DNA from: Verrucomicrobiota bacterium | GTDB taxonomy: Bacteria; Verrucomicrobiota; Verrucomicrobiia; Chthoniobacterales; SZAS-18 | DNA length: 51,334 nt | Assembly: GCA_018240025.1 (NCBI GenBank) | Contig: JAFEGM010000044.1 | Span: 1 to 51,334 of the forward strand | Direction: 5' to 3' | Shown here: positions 19,259 through 32,089 of the stretch, in pieces | Position numbering within the stretch: the first letter of the stretch is position 1 | How the letters are laid out: the number at the start of each line of letters is the position of its first letter | The notes under the pieces: model-generated | What the model was told of the DNA's origin: nothing | Databases searched by the model: none | Seen by the model: only the letters and a program-made list of their open reading frames with translations | Program-made: the position numbers and the translations under genes

Positions 19259-21070
19259 TCAGACGGTCGGCGGGTCGACCGGCTCCTCGGGCTTGGGGAA
19301 CACGACTCCGTGCTCTTCCAGGACGCCGAAGACCGTTTGCAGCATGGTGCGGTAGTTGTCGCCGAAGACGTCGTCGCGGAGGCGACCGTGCGTCGCGTCG
19401 TAGTCGGCCTTGGCCCGGGCGAGCTTGAGGCCGATCAGCGTGACGAACTGGTCCTTCTCGCTCGGCGCCTGTCCATCCCCGAAGGCTTCGCGGCTGGTCG
19501 CCTCGTCCTCCGCGGCGGCGGTCAGGGCGTCGATGCGCTCGCGCAGTTCGGCCACCGTGGCCTCCAGCCGCGCATTGTGCTGCCGCAGCGCCACCTGCTC
19601 GCTCTCGGGCAGGTCGGGCTCGTGTTCGAAGTCGCGGCGACGCTTCGAGGAACGCTGGCGCAGGTTGGCCCGGGCCACGTCGAGCTCGGTCTTGAGCGTG
19701 TTGTAATGCCGCTCGACCAGGCGCAGCGCCTCGCGGAAGTCGGGCGTGCGACCGCCCCGGCCGCCATTCTCGACGCCGGGACTCTCCTTGCCGGCGCGCG
19801 CCGCCGCGGCCGCGGCCTTGGCTTCGGCCCGCTGCTGACGCCGCAGGCGGAAACGTTCGCGACGGGAGAGTCGCTGCGGACCCGCGCCCTCGGAGGCTTC
19901 GCTTTCGGAGGACGCAGCCGACTCCTCGTCGGTCTCCTCGCCCTCTTCATCGTCGTCCTCGTCGTCGTCTTCGTCCTCGTCCTCGTCGTCGACCTCCTCT
20001 TCTTCGTCGTCCTCGTCTTCGTCTTCGTCGTCGACTTCTTCTTCGTCGTCTTCGTCCTCGTCGTCCTCCTCCTCATCGTCGTCCACCGCCGCGCCTCGCG
20101 CAGGCCGCGTCTTTTCGGCCGGCTCCTGGGCCGGCTGGGCTTCCACCCGCGCGGGCTCCGGCACGGCAGCGGCCTGGGCGATGGCCTCGGGCAGCTCGGG
20201 CAGTTCGCGAACCAGGGCGCCCTTCCATTTCGCGCTCCAACGGGCGATGGCCTCGGTCACGAGCGCGAGCGATTCCTCCGCCAGTTTGTCGAGCCGGCCG
20301 CCCTCGGCCAGCCACTTGAGCATCGAGAGCTGCGAGAAGGGCGGCACGTTGCCCGAGAAGCAGACCGCCACGGCCACCTGCACGACGGGATTCGACTCCG
20401 CCGCGCGCCAGTCGGCCAGCGGCAGCTGGCAGATCCAGGGCCGACCCTTGCCGATCATGACCGAGTCGAAATTGCGCCGCTCGGTCTTGGTCAGCGGCTC
20501 CTCGTCAGCCACCTTGCGCAGTTCCGCGCAGACGCCGCCGATGATCTTGGCGGCGGCTTCGGCGTCCTGCTTGAAGATGCCGCGGGCCAGGCTGAGCCGC
20601 ACCCGGCGGGCGGCTTCGGTGCGGAATTCGTCCCGCTTCAGCCCGCTGAGCAGCGTCTCCTTGGCGGTCGCGCTCATCTCCGGCCAGGCCGCATTCAGCG
20701 CCTGGACGGTCACGTTCCAGTTGAACCGGCCGAGATAGGTCAGCGCGTGACCGAGGCCGAGGCCGCCGCTGGCCATGAGGGCCTGCAGCAGTGCGGCGGC
20801 TTCGTCCTCCTCCTCGGAGCGCAGGCGGGCCTGCGCCGCCTGCTGGGCGAGCGACTCGAGCCGATCCTGCGGGGTTTGCGCGGAATCGGCCGTCGGCGCC
20901 GCCTCCGCGGCAGCGGCGACTTCAGCCGCCTTCTCCGCCGCCGCCGAAGGATCGACGGGGGGCGCGGACGGGGTTTCGGATTGGGAAAGCGGGGGATTCA
21001 CGGACGGCGCAGGCACTGCCTCGGGCGTCGGCGCGGAATCCACATCGGGAGTGGGTGCGTCGGTATTCAA
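19259..21070 (-). CDS. Large protein with hyper-acidic segment and C-terminal coiled coil, function unknown
   Basis: A 603-residue soluble protein that I do not recognise. Residues 1-75 are proline/alanine-rich. About 78-300 is an alpha-helical domain with conserved-looking text (GLGHALTYLGRFNWNVTVQALNAAWPEM). About 328-382 is almost purely aspartate and glutamate. A basic stretch follows (SRREREFRLRRQQRAEAK-like, near 400-420), then a helical coiled-coil region (about 440-530) and a C-terminal helix. The acidic-basic alternation suggests binding to nucleic acid, ribosome or basic proteins, but this is inference. The start is TTG at 21070, supported by a good ribosome binding site. It is on the same strand as the TPR gene, 136 bp upstream. 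Confidence 0.75.
   Translation of the reverse strand: MNTDAPTPDVDSAPTPEAVPAPSVNPPLSQSETPSAPPVDPSAAAEKAAEVAAAAEAAPTADSAQTPQDRLESLAQQAAQARLRSEEEDEAAALLQALMASGGLGLGHALTYLGRFNWNVTVQALNAAWPEMSATAKETLLSGLKRDEFRTEAARRVRLSLARGIFKQDAEAAAKIIGGVCAELRKVADEEPLTKTERRNFDSVMIGKGRPWICQLPLADWRAAESNPVVQVAVAVCFSGNVPPFSQLSMLKWLAEGGRLDKLAEESLALVTEAIARWSAKWKGALVRELPELPEAIAQAAAVPEPARVEAQPAQEPAEKTRPARGAAVDDDEEEDDEDEDDEEEVDDEDEDEDDEEEEVDDEDEDEDDDEDDDEEGEETDEESAASSESEASEGAGPQRLSRRERFRLRRQQRAEAKAAAAAARAGKESPGVENGGRGGRTPDFREALRLVERHYNTLKTELDVARANLRQRSSKRRRDFEHEPDLPESEQVALRQHNARLEATVAELRERIDALTAAAEDEATSREAFGDGQAPSEKDQFVTLIGLKLARAKADYDATHGRLRDDVFGDNYRTMLQTVFGVLEEHGVVFPKPEEPVDPPTV
19930..20088. repeat. Low-complexity polypyrimidine tract coding the acidic segment
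   Basis: About 160 bp of mostly GTC, TTC, CTC and CTT triplets on the plus strand, coding the aspartate/glutamate run of the minus-strand gene. It is a strong purine/pyrimidine strand asymmetry that could form unusual DNA structure or slip in replication. Confidence 0.8.
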
Positions 21071-21077
21071 GCGACCG

Positions 21078-21084
21078 CTCCTTT
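21078..21084 (-). promoter_or_regulatory. Ribosome binding site for a TTG start
   Basis: On the minus strand AAAGGAG stands 7 nt before the TTG at 21070. It is one of the few good Shine-Dalgarno sequences in the window and decides the start of the acidic protein, since no ATG or GTG lies nearby in frame. Confidence 0.7.
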
Positions 21085-21206
21085 ACAGCGCCCTCCCCCG
21101 TTGTCCAAGGCTCGCTTGGATTCCGCCGGACGCCGGACGCACGCAGCCTCGATTTCCCGGGAGCCTAACGGCGCGCCGTCGGGTCACATCCGGCGACCGC
21201 CATGCA

Positions 21207-21234
21207 TTGAAATCGCGCCCAATCCGACTACTTC
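21207..21234 (+). promoter_or_regulatory. Possible promoter of a leaderless D,D-carboxypeptidase mRNA
   Basis: TTGAAA (21207-21212) and TACTTC (21229-21234) are separated by 16 nt and the GTG start follows only 6 nt after the -10-like element. If real, the transcript would begin at or next to the start codon. The match to a sigma-70 promoter is modest. Confidence 0.3.
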
Positions 21235-21240
21235 TCCCGC

Positions 21241-22149
21241 GTGTTTGTACCTTTGCGGCAGTTAGGCATTTTGATTCTGGCAGCGAGTTTCGTCCTGGTT
21301 TCCCCGGCGGAGGCGGCGCGCAAAAAGCGCGGTCGTGCCCGCGCCCCGAAGGGTCCGCCGCCGGCCTACCAGCTCGAACCGGACGCACCGGTGCTCGTTC
21401 AGCCGGGCATGCCGCAGCCCCCGGTGATCGAGGCGAAATCCGCCATCGTACTCGATCCGCGCTCGGGCCGCGTGCTCTACGACAAGGGCGCGGAGATCCG
21501 CCGCCAGGCCGCCAGCACCCAGAAGCTGCTGACCGCGCTGATCGTGGCCGAGAGCGGCCGCCTCGGCGATCCCATCCAGGTCGCCCCCGAGGACACCTAC
21601 TGCGAGCCGAGCAAGCTCGGGCTGCGCCCCGGCGAGGTGTACCGGCGCCAGACGCTGCTCGAAGCGCTGTTGGTGAAGAGCGCCAACGACGCGGCCATTA
21701 CCCTCGCCCGGACGCACAGCGGCAGCGTGGAGGCTTTCGCCGAGATCATGAATCGCCGCGCGGCCCAGCTCGGCGCCACCAACTCGAACTTCATCAATCC
21801 GAACGGCCTGCCCGCGCCGGGGCAGTACTCGACCGCCCGCGACATCGCCCGCATCGCCCGCTACGCCTACTACAACCGGACCATCCGGGAGATCGTGCGC
21901 ACGCCGGCGATGACCTTCCAATACTCCAACGGTCGGGTGCGCGAGTTGCGCAACACCAACAAGGTCCTGACCATGAATCCGTTCTGCAACGGCATGAAGA
22001 CCGGCTTCACCAACGGCGCTGGGCACTGCCTGGTGGCCAGCGGCACCTACCAGAACAGCCACATCATCGCGGTCGTCTTCGCCAGCAAGAAGGCGGTCTG
22101 GAATGACGCCAACGCGCTCCTGAACTGGGCGCTGGTGGGAGGAGGCTGA
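21241..22149 (+). CDS. D-alanyl-D-alanine carboxypeptidase (PBP5/DacF family)
   Basis: Low-molecular-weight penicillin-binding protein that trims the terminal D-alanine of peptidoglycan peptides in the periplasm. The 302-residue product has a signal peptide (1-25). All three serine-transferase motifs are present: STQK (S92, K95), SAN (S147-N149) and KTG (253-255). A basic linker (RKKRGRARAPK) follows the signal peptide. It ends after the catalytic domain without the usual C-terminal beta domain and amphipathic anchor, so it may be free in the periplasm. Start is GTG at 21241. Confidence 0.92.
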   Translation: MFVPLRQLGILILAASFVLVSPAEAARKKRGRARAPKGPPPAYQLEPDAPVLVQPGMPQPPVIEAKSAIVLDPRSGRVLYDKGAEIRRQAASTQKLLTALIVAESGRLGDPIQVAPEDTYCEPSKLGLRPGEVYRRQTLLEALLVKSANDAAITLARTHSGSVEAFAEIMNRRAAQLGATNSNFINPNGLPAPGQYSTARDIARIARYAYYNRTIREIVRTPAMTFQYSNGRVRELRNTNKVLTMNPFCNGMKTGFTNGAGHCLVASGTYQNSHIIAVVFASKKAVWNDANALLNWALVGGG

Positions 22150-22156
22150 TGGAAGA

Positions 22157-22750
22157 ATGAAGGCGGAAGGGGGAAGGATGAAGGAAGCCGAGGCAGCGCG
22201 GGCGCGGACGCAGCGGTGGCTCGAGGAGCATGCCTGCGCGGATGCGGTCGAAGCAGCGCATCGGGCGAGAATGCTCGGGTTGCTGGCGAAGAAGGCGGAC
22301 TGCTTCGAGCGCTCGTGCTTTCCGGGGCATTTCACGGCCAGCGCGCTGGTGCTGAGCGCCGATGGCGAGCGCACGCTGCTGACGCATCACCGCATCCTCG
22401 ACCGCTGGCTGCAGTTCGGCGGGCATTGCGACGGCGAGCCCGACACGCTGCTCGGCGCGCTGCGCGAGGCGGAGGAGGAATCGGGCCTGACCGGGCTGCA
22501 CGCCCCGGCCGACGGGCGGCCGCTCGATCTGGACATTCACCCCATCCCCGCCAACCCGCGTCGCGGGGAGCCGGAGCACGAGCATTTCGACGTTCGGTAT
22601 GTCTTAATTGCCCCGCCCGGTGCGACCCCCCGGATCAGCGCGGAGAGCAAGGAATTACGCTGGTTCACGCCGGAAGAGATGCTGGCCACGGGGCCCGATG
22701 CGGGGTTGCAGCGATTGGTCGAAAAGTGGATTCGGTGGCGATCCCGGTGA
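22157..22750 (+). CDS. Nudix hydrolase
   Basis: A 197-residue Nudix-fold protein. The Nudix helix is seen as GGHCDGEPDTLLGALREAEEESGL; the catalytic core REAEEESGL is intact, while the first box glutamate is replaced by proline, as is common in the subfamily with GGHxDGD/E. Substrate unknown. An N-terminal helical extension (1-50) precedes the fold. Start ATG at 22157 has GGAGG upstream within the end of the previous gene; the ATG at 22178 is an alternative. It follows the carboxypeptidase by 7 bp, so the two are probably co-transcribed. Confidence 0.88.
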   Translation: MKAEGGRMKEAEAARARTQRWLEEHACADAVEAAHRARMLGLLAKKADCFERSCFPGHFTASALVLSADGERTLLTHHRILDRWLQFGGHCDGEPDTLLGALREAEEESGLTGLHAPADGRPLDLDIHPIPANPRRGEPEHEHFDVRYVLIAPPGATPRISAESKELRWFTPEEMLATGPDAGLQRLVEKWIRWRSR

Positions 22751-22768
22751 AGATTGCGGGCCCTACCC

Positions 22769-23968
22769 ATGGCTGCCCCATTTGATCCGATCGAAGACAT
22801 CATCGAGGAAATCCGCGCCGGGCGGATGGTCATCATCACTGACGACGAGGATCGCGAGAACGAAGGCGACCTGATCTTCGCGGCCGAGAAGGCGACCCCG
22901 GAAATGGTCGCCTTCATGGTGCGCCACACCTCCGGCGTCATCTGCGTGCCCATGGTCGGCGCCGATCTCGACCGCCTGGAGATCCCGCTCATGACGCCGC
23001 TCAATCAGGACCGCAATCGCACGGCCTACACCATCTCGGTCGATGCGGCCGAAGGCGTCTCCACCGGCATCTCCGCCGCCGATCGCGCGCGCACGATTCG
23101 CCTGCTGGCCGATTCGAACACCACGCCCGGCGACCTGACGCGCCCGGGCCACGTCTTTCCGCTGCGCGCCCGCGAAGGCGGCGTGCTGCGCCGCACAGGC
23201 CACACCGAGGCGAGCGTCGATCTGGCGCGCCTGGCCGGCCTGCGGCCCGCGGGCGTGATCTGCGAGATCGTCAACGAGGACGGCTCGATGGCCCGGCTGC
23301 CCGATCTGCTGAAGTTCAAGGAACAGCACCAGCTCAAGATCGGCTCCATTGCTGATCTCATCGCCTACCGCCGCAAGCGCGAGCGGCTGGTCGAGCGCGA
23401 GGAGGTCATCCGCCTGCCCACCGACTACGGCGATTTCCAGCTGCACCTCTACCGCTCGCTGCTCGACGGCTGCCATCACCTTGCGCTGGTGAAGGGCAAT
23501 CTCTGCCCGGAAAACCCCGCGTTGGTGCGCGTGCACAGCGAATGCCTGACCGGCGACGTCTTCGGCTCGCGCCGGTGCGATTGCGGCAGCCAGCTCCACG
23601 CCGCCCTCCGGCAGATCAGCGAAAACGGCTGCGGCGTGCTCGTCTATCTCCGCCAGGAAGGCCGCGGCATCGGCCTCGCCGCCAAGATCCGCGCCTACAA
23701 ACTGCAGGAGGAGGGGCTCGACACCGTCGAGGCCAACGAGCGTCTCGGCTTCCCGCCCGACCTGCGCGACTACGGCCTCGGCGCCCAGATCCTGCTCGAT
23801 CTCGGCGTGAAGGAATTCCGCTTTCTGACGAACAATCCGCGCAAGGTCGTCGGCCTGGAGAGCTACGGCCTGAAGATGCTCGAGCGCGTGCCGATCAAGT
23901 TCACGCCCAACGCCGACAACGAGGATTATCTGCGAACGAAGAAGTCGAAGCTCGGCCACCTGCTGTGA
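22769..23968 (+). CDS. ribBA: Bifunctional 3,4-dihydroxy-2-butanone 4-phosphate synthase / GTP cyclohydrolase II
   Basis: Catalyses the two entry steps of riboflavin synthesis: ribulose 5-phosphate to 3,4-dihydroxy-2-butanone 4-phosphate, and GTP to the pyrimidine precursor. The N-terminal RibB domain (about 1-205) has [11 protein letters not shown] (metal and substrate binding) and RPGHVFPL with [12 protein letters not shown]. The C-terminal RibA domain (about 210-399) has [20 protein letters not shown] with the three zinc-binding cysteines, RQEGRGIGL, and FLTNNPRKV. Length (399) is normal. Start ATG at 22769 is preferred over a TTG at 22754. Confidence 0.97.
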   Translation: MAAPFDPIEDIIEEIRAGRMVIITDDEDRENEGDLIFAAEKATPEMVAFMVRHTSGVICVPMVGADLDRLEIPLMTPLNQDRNRTAYTISVDAAEGVSTGISAADRARTIRLLADSNTTPGDLTRPGHVFPLRAREGGVLRRTGHTEASVDLARLAGLRPAGVICEIVNEDGSMARLPDLLKFKEQHQLKIGSIADLIAYRRKRERLVEREEVIRLPTDYGDFQLHLYRSLLDGCHHLALVKGNLCPENPALVRVHSECLTGDVFGSRRCDCGSQLHAALRQISENGCGVLVYLRQEGRGIGLAAKIRAYKLQEEGLDTVEANERLGFPPDLRDYGLGAQILLDLGVKEFRFLTNNPRKVVGLESYGLKMLERVPIKFTPNADNEDYLRTKKSKLGHLL

Positions 23969-24515
23969 AGGCGGGCTGTCGACCTGTTTTCGGGGGCGCC
24001 GCGGCGGCACTGCTGCTGCTCGCTGCGGTCGGCACTTGGCTGGTCATCCCGCGCGGCCCGCGCCGGCTGCCCACAGACTTTGTGCGCAGCCCGGACCAAG
24101 CTGCGGCACTCGCGCGGGCCTACTTCGATCGGGTCATCGGCCCGTGCGGCTCGCTCGGCGAAGGGGAGGAAGACGATCATTCCTGGCGCTACGCTACGCA
24201 CGTCGGCATGGGTGGATTCCCCGCTGGTTTCCTGCGGGTCCTGAAACAGACAGGGGAAGTGTCGATGCCGGGACGCCCGCTGCTCAATCCCAGCGAGCTG
24301 GCGAGGCCCTCTGACCCGGCAGGACGCACGGGTAATTGAGCGCCGCCGGAGCCCGAAGCAGCTGAGCCTCCTCCAAAGCCCACTTGGTGGAGCGGGACCG
24401 CTTCGGTCTCTACCGGCTGGCCACGCGCTTCCAGCCCGAGCGCGGTCAGCCGGTGTTGGATCTGGGCTTCTGCCTGCTCCGGCTCGACCGCATGGAGGCA
24501 ATACGCAAAGGATGA
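23965..24515 (+). pseudogene. Frameshifted gene for a small membrane-anchored protein
   Basis: A frame opens with GTG at 23965, overlapping the ribBA stop (GTGA), and codes a helix (about 9-27) and SPDQAAALARAYFDRVIGPC. It stops at 24339 after 124 residues. Protein-like text continues in another frame (LTRQDARVIERRRSPKQLSL, about 24310-24375) and then in a third (ERDRFGLYRLATRFQPERG to LRLDRMEAIRKG, stop at 24513-24515). Together these suggest one original protein of about 180 residues broken by two frameshifts. It may be a decaying gene or a run of sequencing errors. No family recognised. Confidence 0.5.
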
Positions 24516-29038
<4,523 letters not shown>

Positions 29039-29039
<1 letters not shown>

Positions 29040-29337
29040 GGAAAACTCGAAACTCGAAGTTCGAAGCTCGAAGGAAGTTCGAAGGAAGTTCGAAGTTCGA
29101 AGCACTGAAAGCTCCGTCTGCGCGAAGGTTGCTCTGGGACGGGCGGTCTTTGCGTGGTTTCCCGGCAGCCAGTCCCGTGCTGAGCCATGGAAATCTCGGT
29201 GTGGGCCTGGGAATTCGTCTGGGGCCAATCATCCGAGTGGCTTCCGAAACGCGTGCCGGCCCAATGCCGGGGGGAACTTCGAGTTTCGAACTTCAGACTT
29301 CCTTCGAGTTTCGAGTTTCGAACTTCGAGTTTCCTCG
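29039..29337. repeat. TTCGAA-rich inverted repeat pair after eno
   Basis: The 315 bp between eno and the next gene contain no credible gene. Left arm (29039-29103) is built of units such as AACTCGAAGTTCGAA. The right arm (29274-29337) is its approximate reverse complement; both share GAGGAAA, then ACTCGAA/GTTCGAA units, then CTCGAAGGAAGT at matching distances from the outer ends. The arms enclose about 170 bp of unique sequence. In RNA they could form a stem of about 60 bp. It may be a relic mobile element or a processing/termination structure for eno. Confidence 0.7.
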
Positions 29338-29354
29338 ATGAGACTTTCGCTCCC

Positions 29355-29984
29355 ATGTCACCCACCTTCCCCCTCTGGACCAAGCTCGCCCTGACTGCCT
29401 TCGTGGCGGTGCTCGTGCCCGTGTACACCGTCAACTACGGCTGGACGAACTTCCTCTACTTCTGCGACGTCGCGCTCTTCTGCACGCTGATCGCCATCTG
29501 GACGGAGAAGCCGCTCTGGGCGTCGGCGCCCGCGGTGGGCATCCTCCTGCCGCAGGCGCTCTGGATGGCCGATTTCCTGGGCACGGCGGTCGGGCTGCCG
29601 ATCACCGGCATGACCGCCTACATGTATGACGCCAAGCTCTCGCTCTTCACGCGTGGGCTGTCGTTCTTCCATTTCTGGCTGCCCATTGTGCTGCTCTGGC
29701 AGGTCTGGAAGCTCGGCTACGATCGGCGCGGATTCTGGTATTGGACCGTCGCGGCCTGGGCGCTGGTGCTCTTCAGCTACGCCTTCCTGCCCGCCCCACC
29801 GGCGCCGTCGGACAACTCGGCCCTGCCGGTGAATGTGAACTTCGTCTACGGGCTCAACGACACCGCGCCGCAGCAGTGGATGCCGCAACGCGCCTGGCTG
29901 GCGCTGCTCCTGGCCGCGCTGCCCCTGGTGATCTATCTGCCCACCCACCTGCTGCTGCGCCGCTTCGCGCCCGCGGCGAAGTAG
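29355..29984 (+). CDS. Six-helix membrane protein, function unknown
   Basis: A 209-residue integral membrane protein. Hydrophobic segments lie near residues 10-26, 31-49, 55-72, 103-120, 127-145 and 180-200. A loop between helices 5 and 6 (about 147-178) is rich in proline and asparagine (NVNFVYGLNDTAPQQW). The N-terminal half carries NYGWTNFLYFCDVALFCTL and several aromatic residues. No family recognised. Start ATG at 29355, just after the right repeat arm. Confidence 0.75.
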   Translation: MSPTFPLWTKLALTAFVAVLVPVYTVNYGWTNFLYFCDVALFCTLIAIWTEKPLWASAPAVGILLPQALWMADFLGTAVGLPITGMTAYMYDAKLSLFTRGLSFFHFWLPIVLLWQVWKLGYDRRGFWYWTVAAWALVLFSYAFLPAPPAPSDNSALPVNVNFVYGLNDTAPQQWMPQRAWLALLLAALPLVIYLPTHLLLRRFAPAAK

Positions 29985-30082
29985 CCCCGCGCGTCTGCAG
30001 ACTCTCCCAAAGGCCCGAAGGCTCTGCGAAGACTTTCGCTCCGCGAGCTGCCCCCTCGCCCGCGCAGTCCTTCTCTCCCCGT

Positions 30083-30106
30083 TTTGTGCCTTCGTGCCTT
30101 TGTGTG
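30083..30106. repeat. Short TTYGTGCC repeats upstream of the dihydrouridine synthase gene
   Basis: Three imperfect 8-bp units (TTTGTGCC, TTCGTGCC, TTTGTGTG) in the 197-bp gap 29985-30181. No gene is seen in that gap. Their meaning is unknown. Confidence 0.5.
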
Positions 30107-30181
30107 AGCCCCCCGCGCACAGGCGCGGTTCGCACCTCCTCCGCTTTCCAAGCGCGTCGGATTCCGTAGCGTCCGCACGCT

Positions 30182-31219
30182 TTGCGCCACCACCTGCCAG
30201 ACGGACGTCCGCTGCTAATCCTCGCTCCCATGCAGGATGTGACGGACCTGACGTTCATGCAGGTCATCCACCGGCGGGGCGATCCGGACCTCTACTTCAC
30301 AGAGTACTTCCGGGTGCATCGCGACTCGAAGCTCGACAAGCCCATCCTGCGGTCGATCGACGAGAATCCCACCGGCCGCCCCATCATCGCGCAGATGATC
30401 GGCGTGGACATTCCCTCGCTGGTGCGCAGCGCGAAGGAGCTCGAAAAGCACCCGATCGCCGCCGTCGATCTCAACCTCGGCTGCCCCGCCCCCATTGTTT
30501 GCAGCAAGAACGCGGGGGGCGGCCTGCTGCGGAACCCGGCGCAGATCGACGAGATCCTCAAGGCGCTGCGCGACGCCATCGCCGGCCGCTTCACGGTCAA
30601 GACGCGGATCGGCTTCGACCATCCCGGTGAATTCGAGCGCCTGCTGGAGGTGTTCGCGCGGCATCCGATCGATGCCCTCACGGTGCATGGACGGACCGTC
30701 CGCGAGCTGTATCGATCCGAGGTGCATCTGCCCGAGATCCGGCAGGCGGTGGAAGCCATGCCCTGCCCGGTGATCGCGAACGGCAACGTCCTCTCGACCC
30801 GGCTGGCGCGCGAAACCGCCGGCCAGACGGGCGCGGCCGGCCTGATGATCGGGCGCGGGGCCATCCGCAATCCGTGGATCTTCCGCCAGCTGCGGGAGGA
30901 AGCCGCCGGCCAGACGCCCTTCGCGCCGACCCTGCGCGACATCCTCGCCTACGTCGAAGAACTCTTCGAAGCCATGCATCAGCCCGGCGGCACCGAGCGC
31001 GGCCACATCGCCCGGATGAAGAAATTCCTGAACTTCATCGGCCAGGGCATCGGCGAAAACGACGCGTTTCTGCAGGCCGTGCGCCGGGCGGAGACCTACC
31101 CGGCGTTCTGGGCCATCTGCCGGGAGCATCTCGATGTCCCGGGCGACTTCCCGCCCGAGCCGGCGCGGCGCGCGCTGATCGATGATCGCAGCGAGCGCCT
31201 GGCGGCGGCGGGGAGCTGA
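30182..31219 (+). CDS. tRNA-dihydrouridine synthase (Dus family)
   Basis: FMN-dependent reductase that makes dihydrouridine in tRNA. The 345-residue product shows the FMN-binding start LILAPMQDVTD, the catalytic cysteine in LNLGCPAP (C101), the lysine in TVKTRIG, and HGRT with VIANGNV and GLMIGRGAIRNPW. The usual start codons are absent before the first motif; TTG at 30182 is the best choice, because the first ATG lies inside the FMN motif. Which tRNA position it modifies cannot be told. Its stop codon lies inside the first unit of the 40-bp tandem repeat. Confidence 0.92.
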   Translation: MRHHLPDGRPLLILAPMQDVTDLTFMQVIHRRGDPDLYFTEYFRVHRDSKLDKPILRSIDENPTGRPIIAQMIGVDIPSLVRSAKELEKHPIAAVDLNLGCPAPIVCSKNAGGGLLRNPAQIDEILKALRDAIAGRFTVKTRIGFDHPGEFERLLEVFARHPIDALTVHGRTVRELYRSEVHLPEIRQAVEAMPCPVIANGNVLSTRLARETAGQTGAAGLMIGRGAIRNPWIFRQLREEAAGQTPFAPTLRDILAYVEELFEAMHQPGGTERGHIARMKKFLNFIGQGIGENDAFLQAVRRAETYPAFWAICREHLDVPGDFPPEPARRALIDDRSERLAAAGS

Positions 31220-31336
31220 GTGGCTGCCCTTGTCCCCAAGGGCATTCTTTGGCGGCTGAGTGGCTGCCCTTGTCCCCAAGGGCATTCTTTGGCGGCTGAG
31301 TGGCTGCCCTTGTCCCCAAGGGCATTCTTTGGCGGC
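31217..31336. repeat. Three perfect 40-bp tandem repeats, each with a hairpin
   Basis: Units 31217-31256, 31257-31296 and 31297-31336 are identical. Each contains GCCCTTG-TCCC-CAAGGGC, a 7-bp stem with a 4-nt loop, followed by ATTCTTT. In the plus direction each looks like a weak intrinsic terminator for the dihydrouridine synthase gene, whose TGA is the first three bases of unit 1. Confidence 0.9.
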
Positions 31337-31364
31337 GCGCCGGGCGGAGATGCGCGGGAGGACA

Positions 31365-31454
31365 GCCGCTGGAGACAGCGGCGGCCACTTTGCCGCAGGA
31401 CACGTTGCCGCTGGAGACAGCGGCGGCCACTTTGCCGCAGGGCACGTTGCCGCT
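31365..31454. repeat. Two 42-bp tandem repeats with a hairpin, plus partial third copy
   Basis: Units 31365-31406 and 31407-31448 differ at one base and are followed by the first six bases of a third copy. Each contains GCCGCT-GGAGAC-AGCGGC (6-bp stem, 6-nt loop) and then a GCGGCCACTTTGCCGC stretch that is itself partly self-complementary. The sequence is unrelated to the preceding 40-bp repeat. The 270 bp from 31220 to 31489 hold no gene. Confidence 0.9.
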
Positions 31455-31489
31455 TGGCGGCGGCAGAATCCTGATCGGCAACGGCGCGT

Positions 31490-32086
31490 TCAGTCCCGCT
31501 GCGCCCAGGCCACCGCGTCCTCCAGCGTCTCCTCGCCCCAGAAGAGCTCCTCGCGGATGAGACAATTGGGCGCGCCGAAGAGCCCGAAGCGGATGGCCCA
31601 GTCGGTGTTGGCGCGCAGCTGACCGCGCCGTTCGGCCGACTCGGCGCGCGCCACGATCTCGTCAGCCGGCAGCGCAAGGGCGCGGAGGATGTCGTGCACC
31701 ACCGCGGGATCGGCGATGTCGCGATCCTCTCCGAAATTGGCCACGAAGACGGCGCGGATGAAGTCGCCGCACCACACCTCCTCGCTGTGGGCGGCGGCCA
31801 CGCGGGCCGGCGCGGTGCTCAGTCGGGGGAACTTGGACGGACGCTGCCAGGGCAGCCCGAACTTGGCCGTCAGACGCTCGAGGTCGCGCCACATGTAGTT
31901 CCCCCGCCGTTCGTTGAGGTTGAAGTGCGAATCGTTCCAGCCCTGCAGCGCGAAGATCGGACCGAGCAGAAACGGCTTCCAGACCAGCGGCACACCGGCT
32001 GCGGCGCAGAGACGCTCGATGCGCATCACCGCGATGTAGGAATAGGTGCTGGCGAAATCGAACCAGAACTCGAGCGGACGGGCCAT
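31490..32086 (-). CDS. 2-hydroxychromene-2-carboxylate isomerase-like protein (DsbA/GST-kappa fold)
   Basis: A 198-residue thioredoxin-fold protein of the HCCA isomerase/GST-kappa group. The N-terminal segment EFWFDFASTYSYIAVMRIE carries the active-site serine position (S13), and WKPFLLGPIF and the C-terminal GLFGAPNCLI are typical. In naphthalene-degrading bacteria this glutathione-dependent enzyme isomerises a ring-cleavage product; members elsewhere have mostly unknown substrates. It is the last gene of the five-gene operon, 3 bp after the caspase-like gene. Together with the dioxygenase-like gene it hints at aromatic chemistry, but that is inference. Confidence 0.88.
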   Translation of the reverse strand: MARPLEFWFDFASTYSYIAVMRIERLCAAAGVPLVWKPFLLGPIFALQGWNDSHFNLNERRGNYMWRDLERLTAKFGLPWQRPSKFPRLSTAPARVAAAHSEEVWCGDFIRAVFVANFGEDRDIADPAVVHDILRALALPADEIVARAESAERRGQLRANTDWAIRFGLFGAPNCLIREELFWGEETLEDAVAWAQRD

Positions 32087-32089
32087 CCC

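Noticed and set aside
31217..31454. CRISPR array
   Set aside because: Units are directly adjacent with no spacers, there are two unrelated unit types, and no cas gene is near.
31220..31474. Short open frames through the tandem repeats
   Set aside because: They repeat the same peptide in different frames because the unit is repeated, and they lack start signals and independent content.
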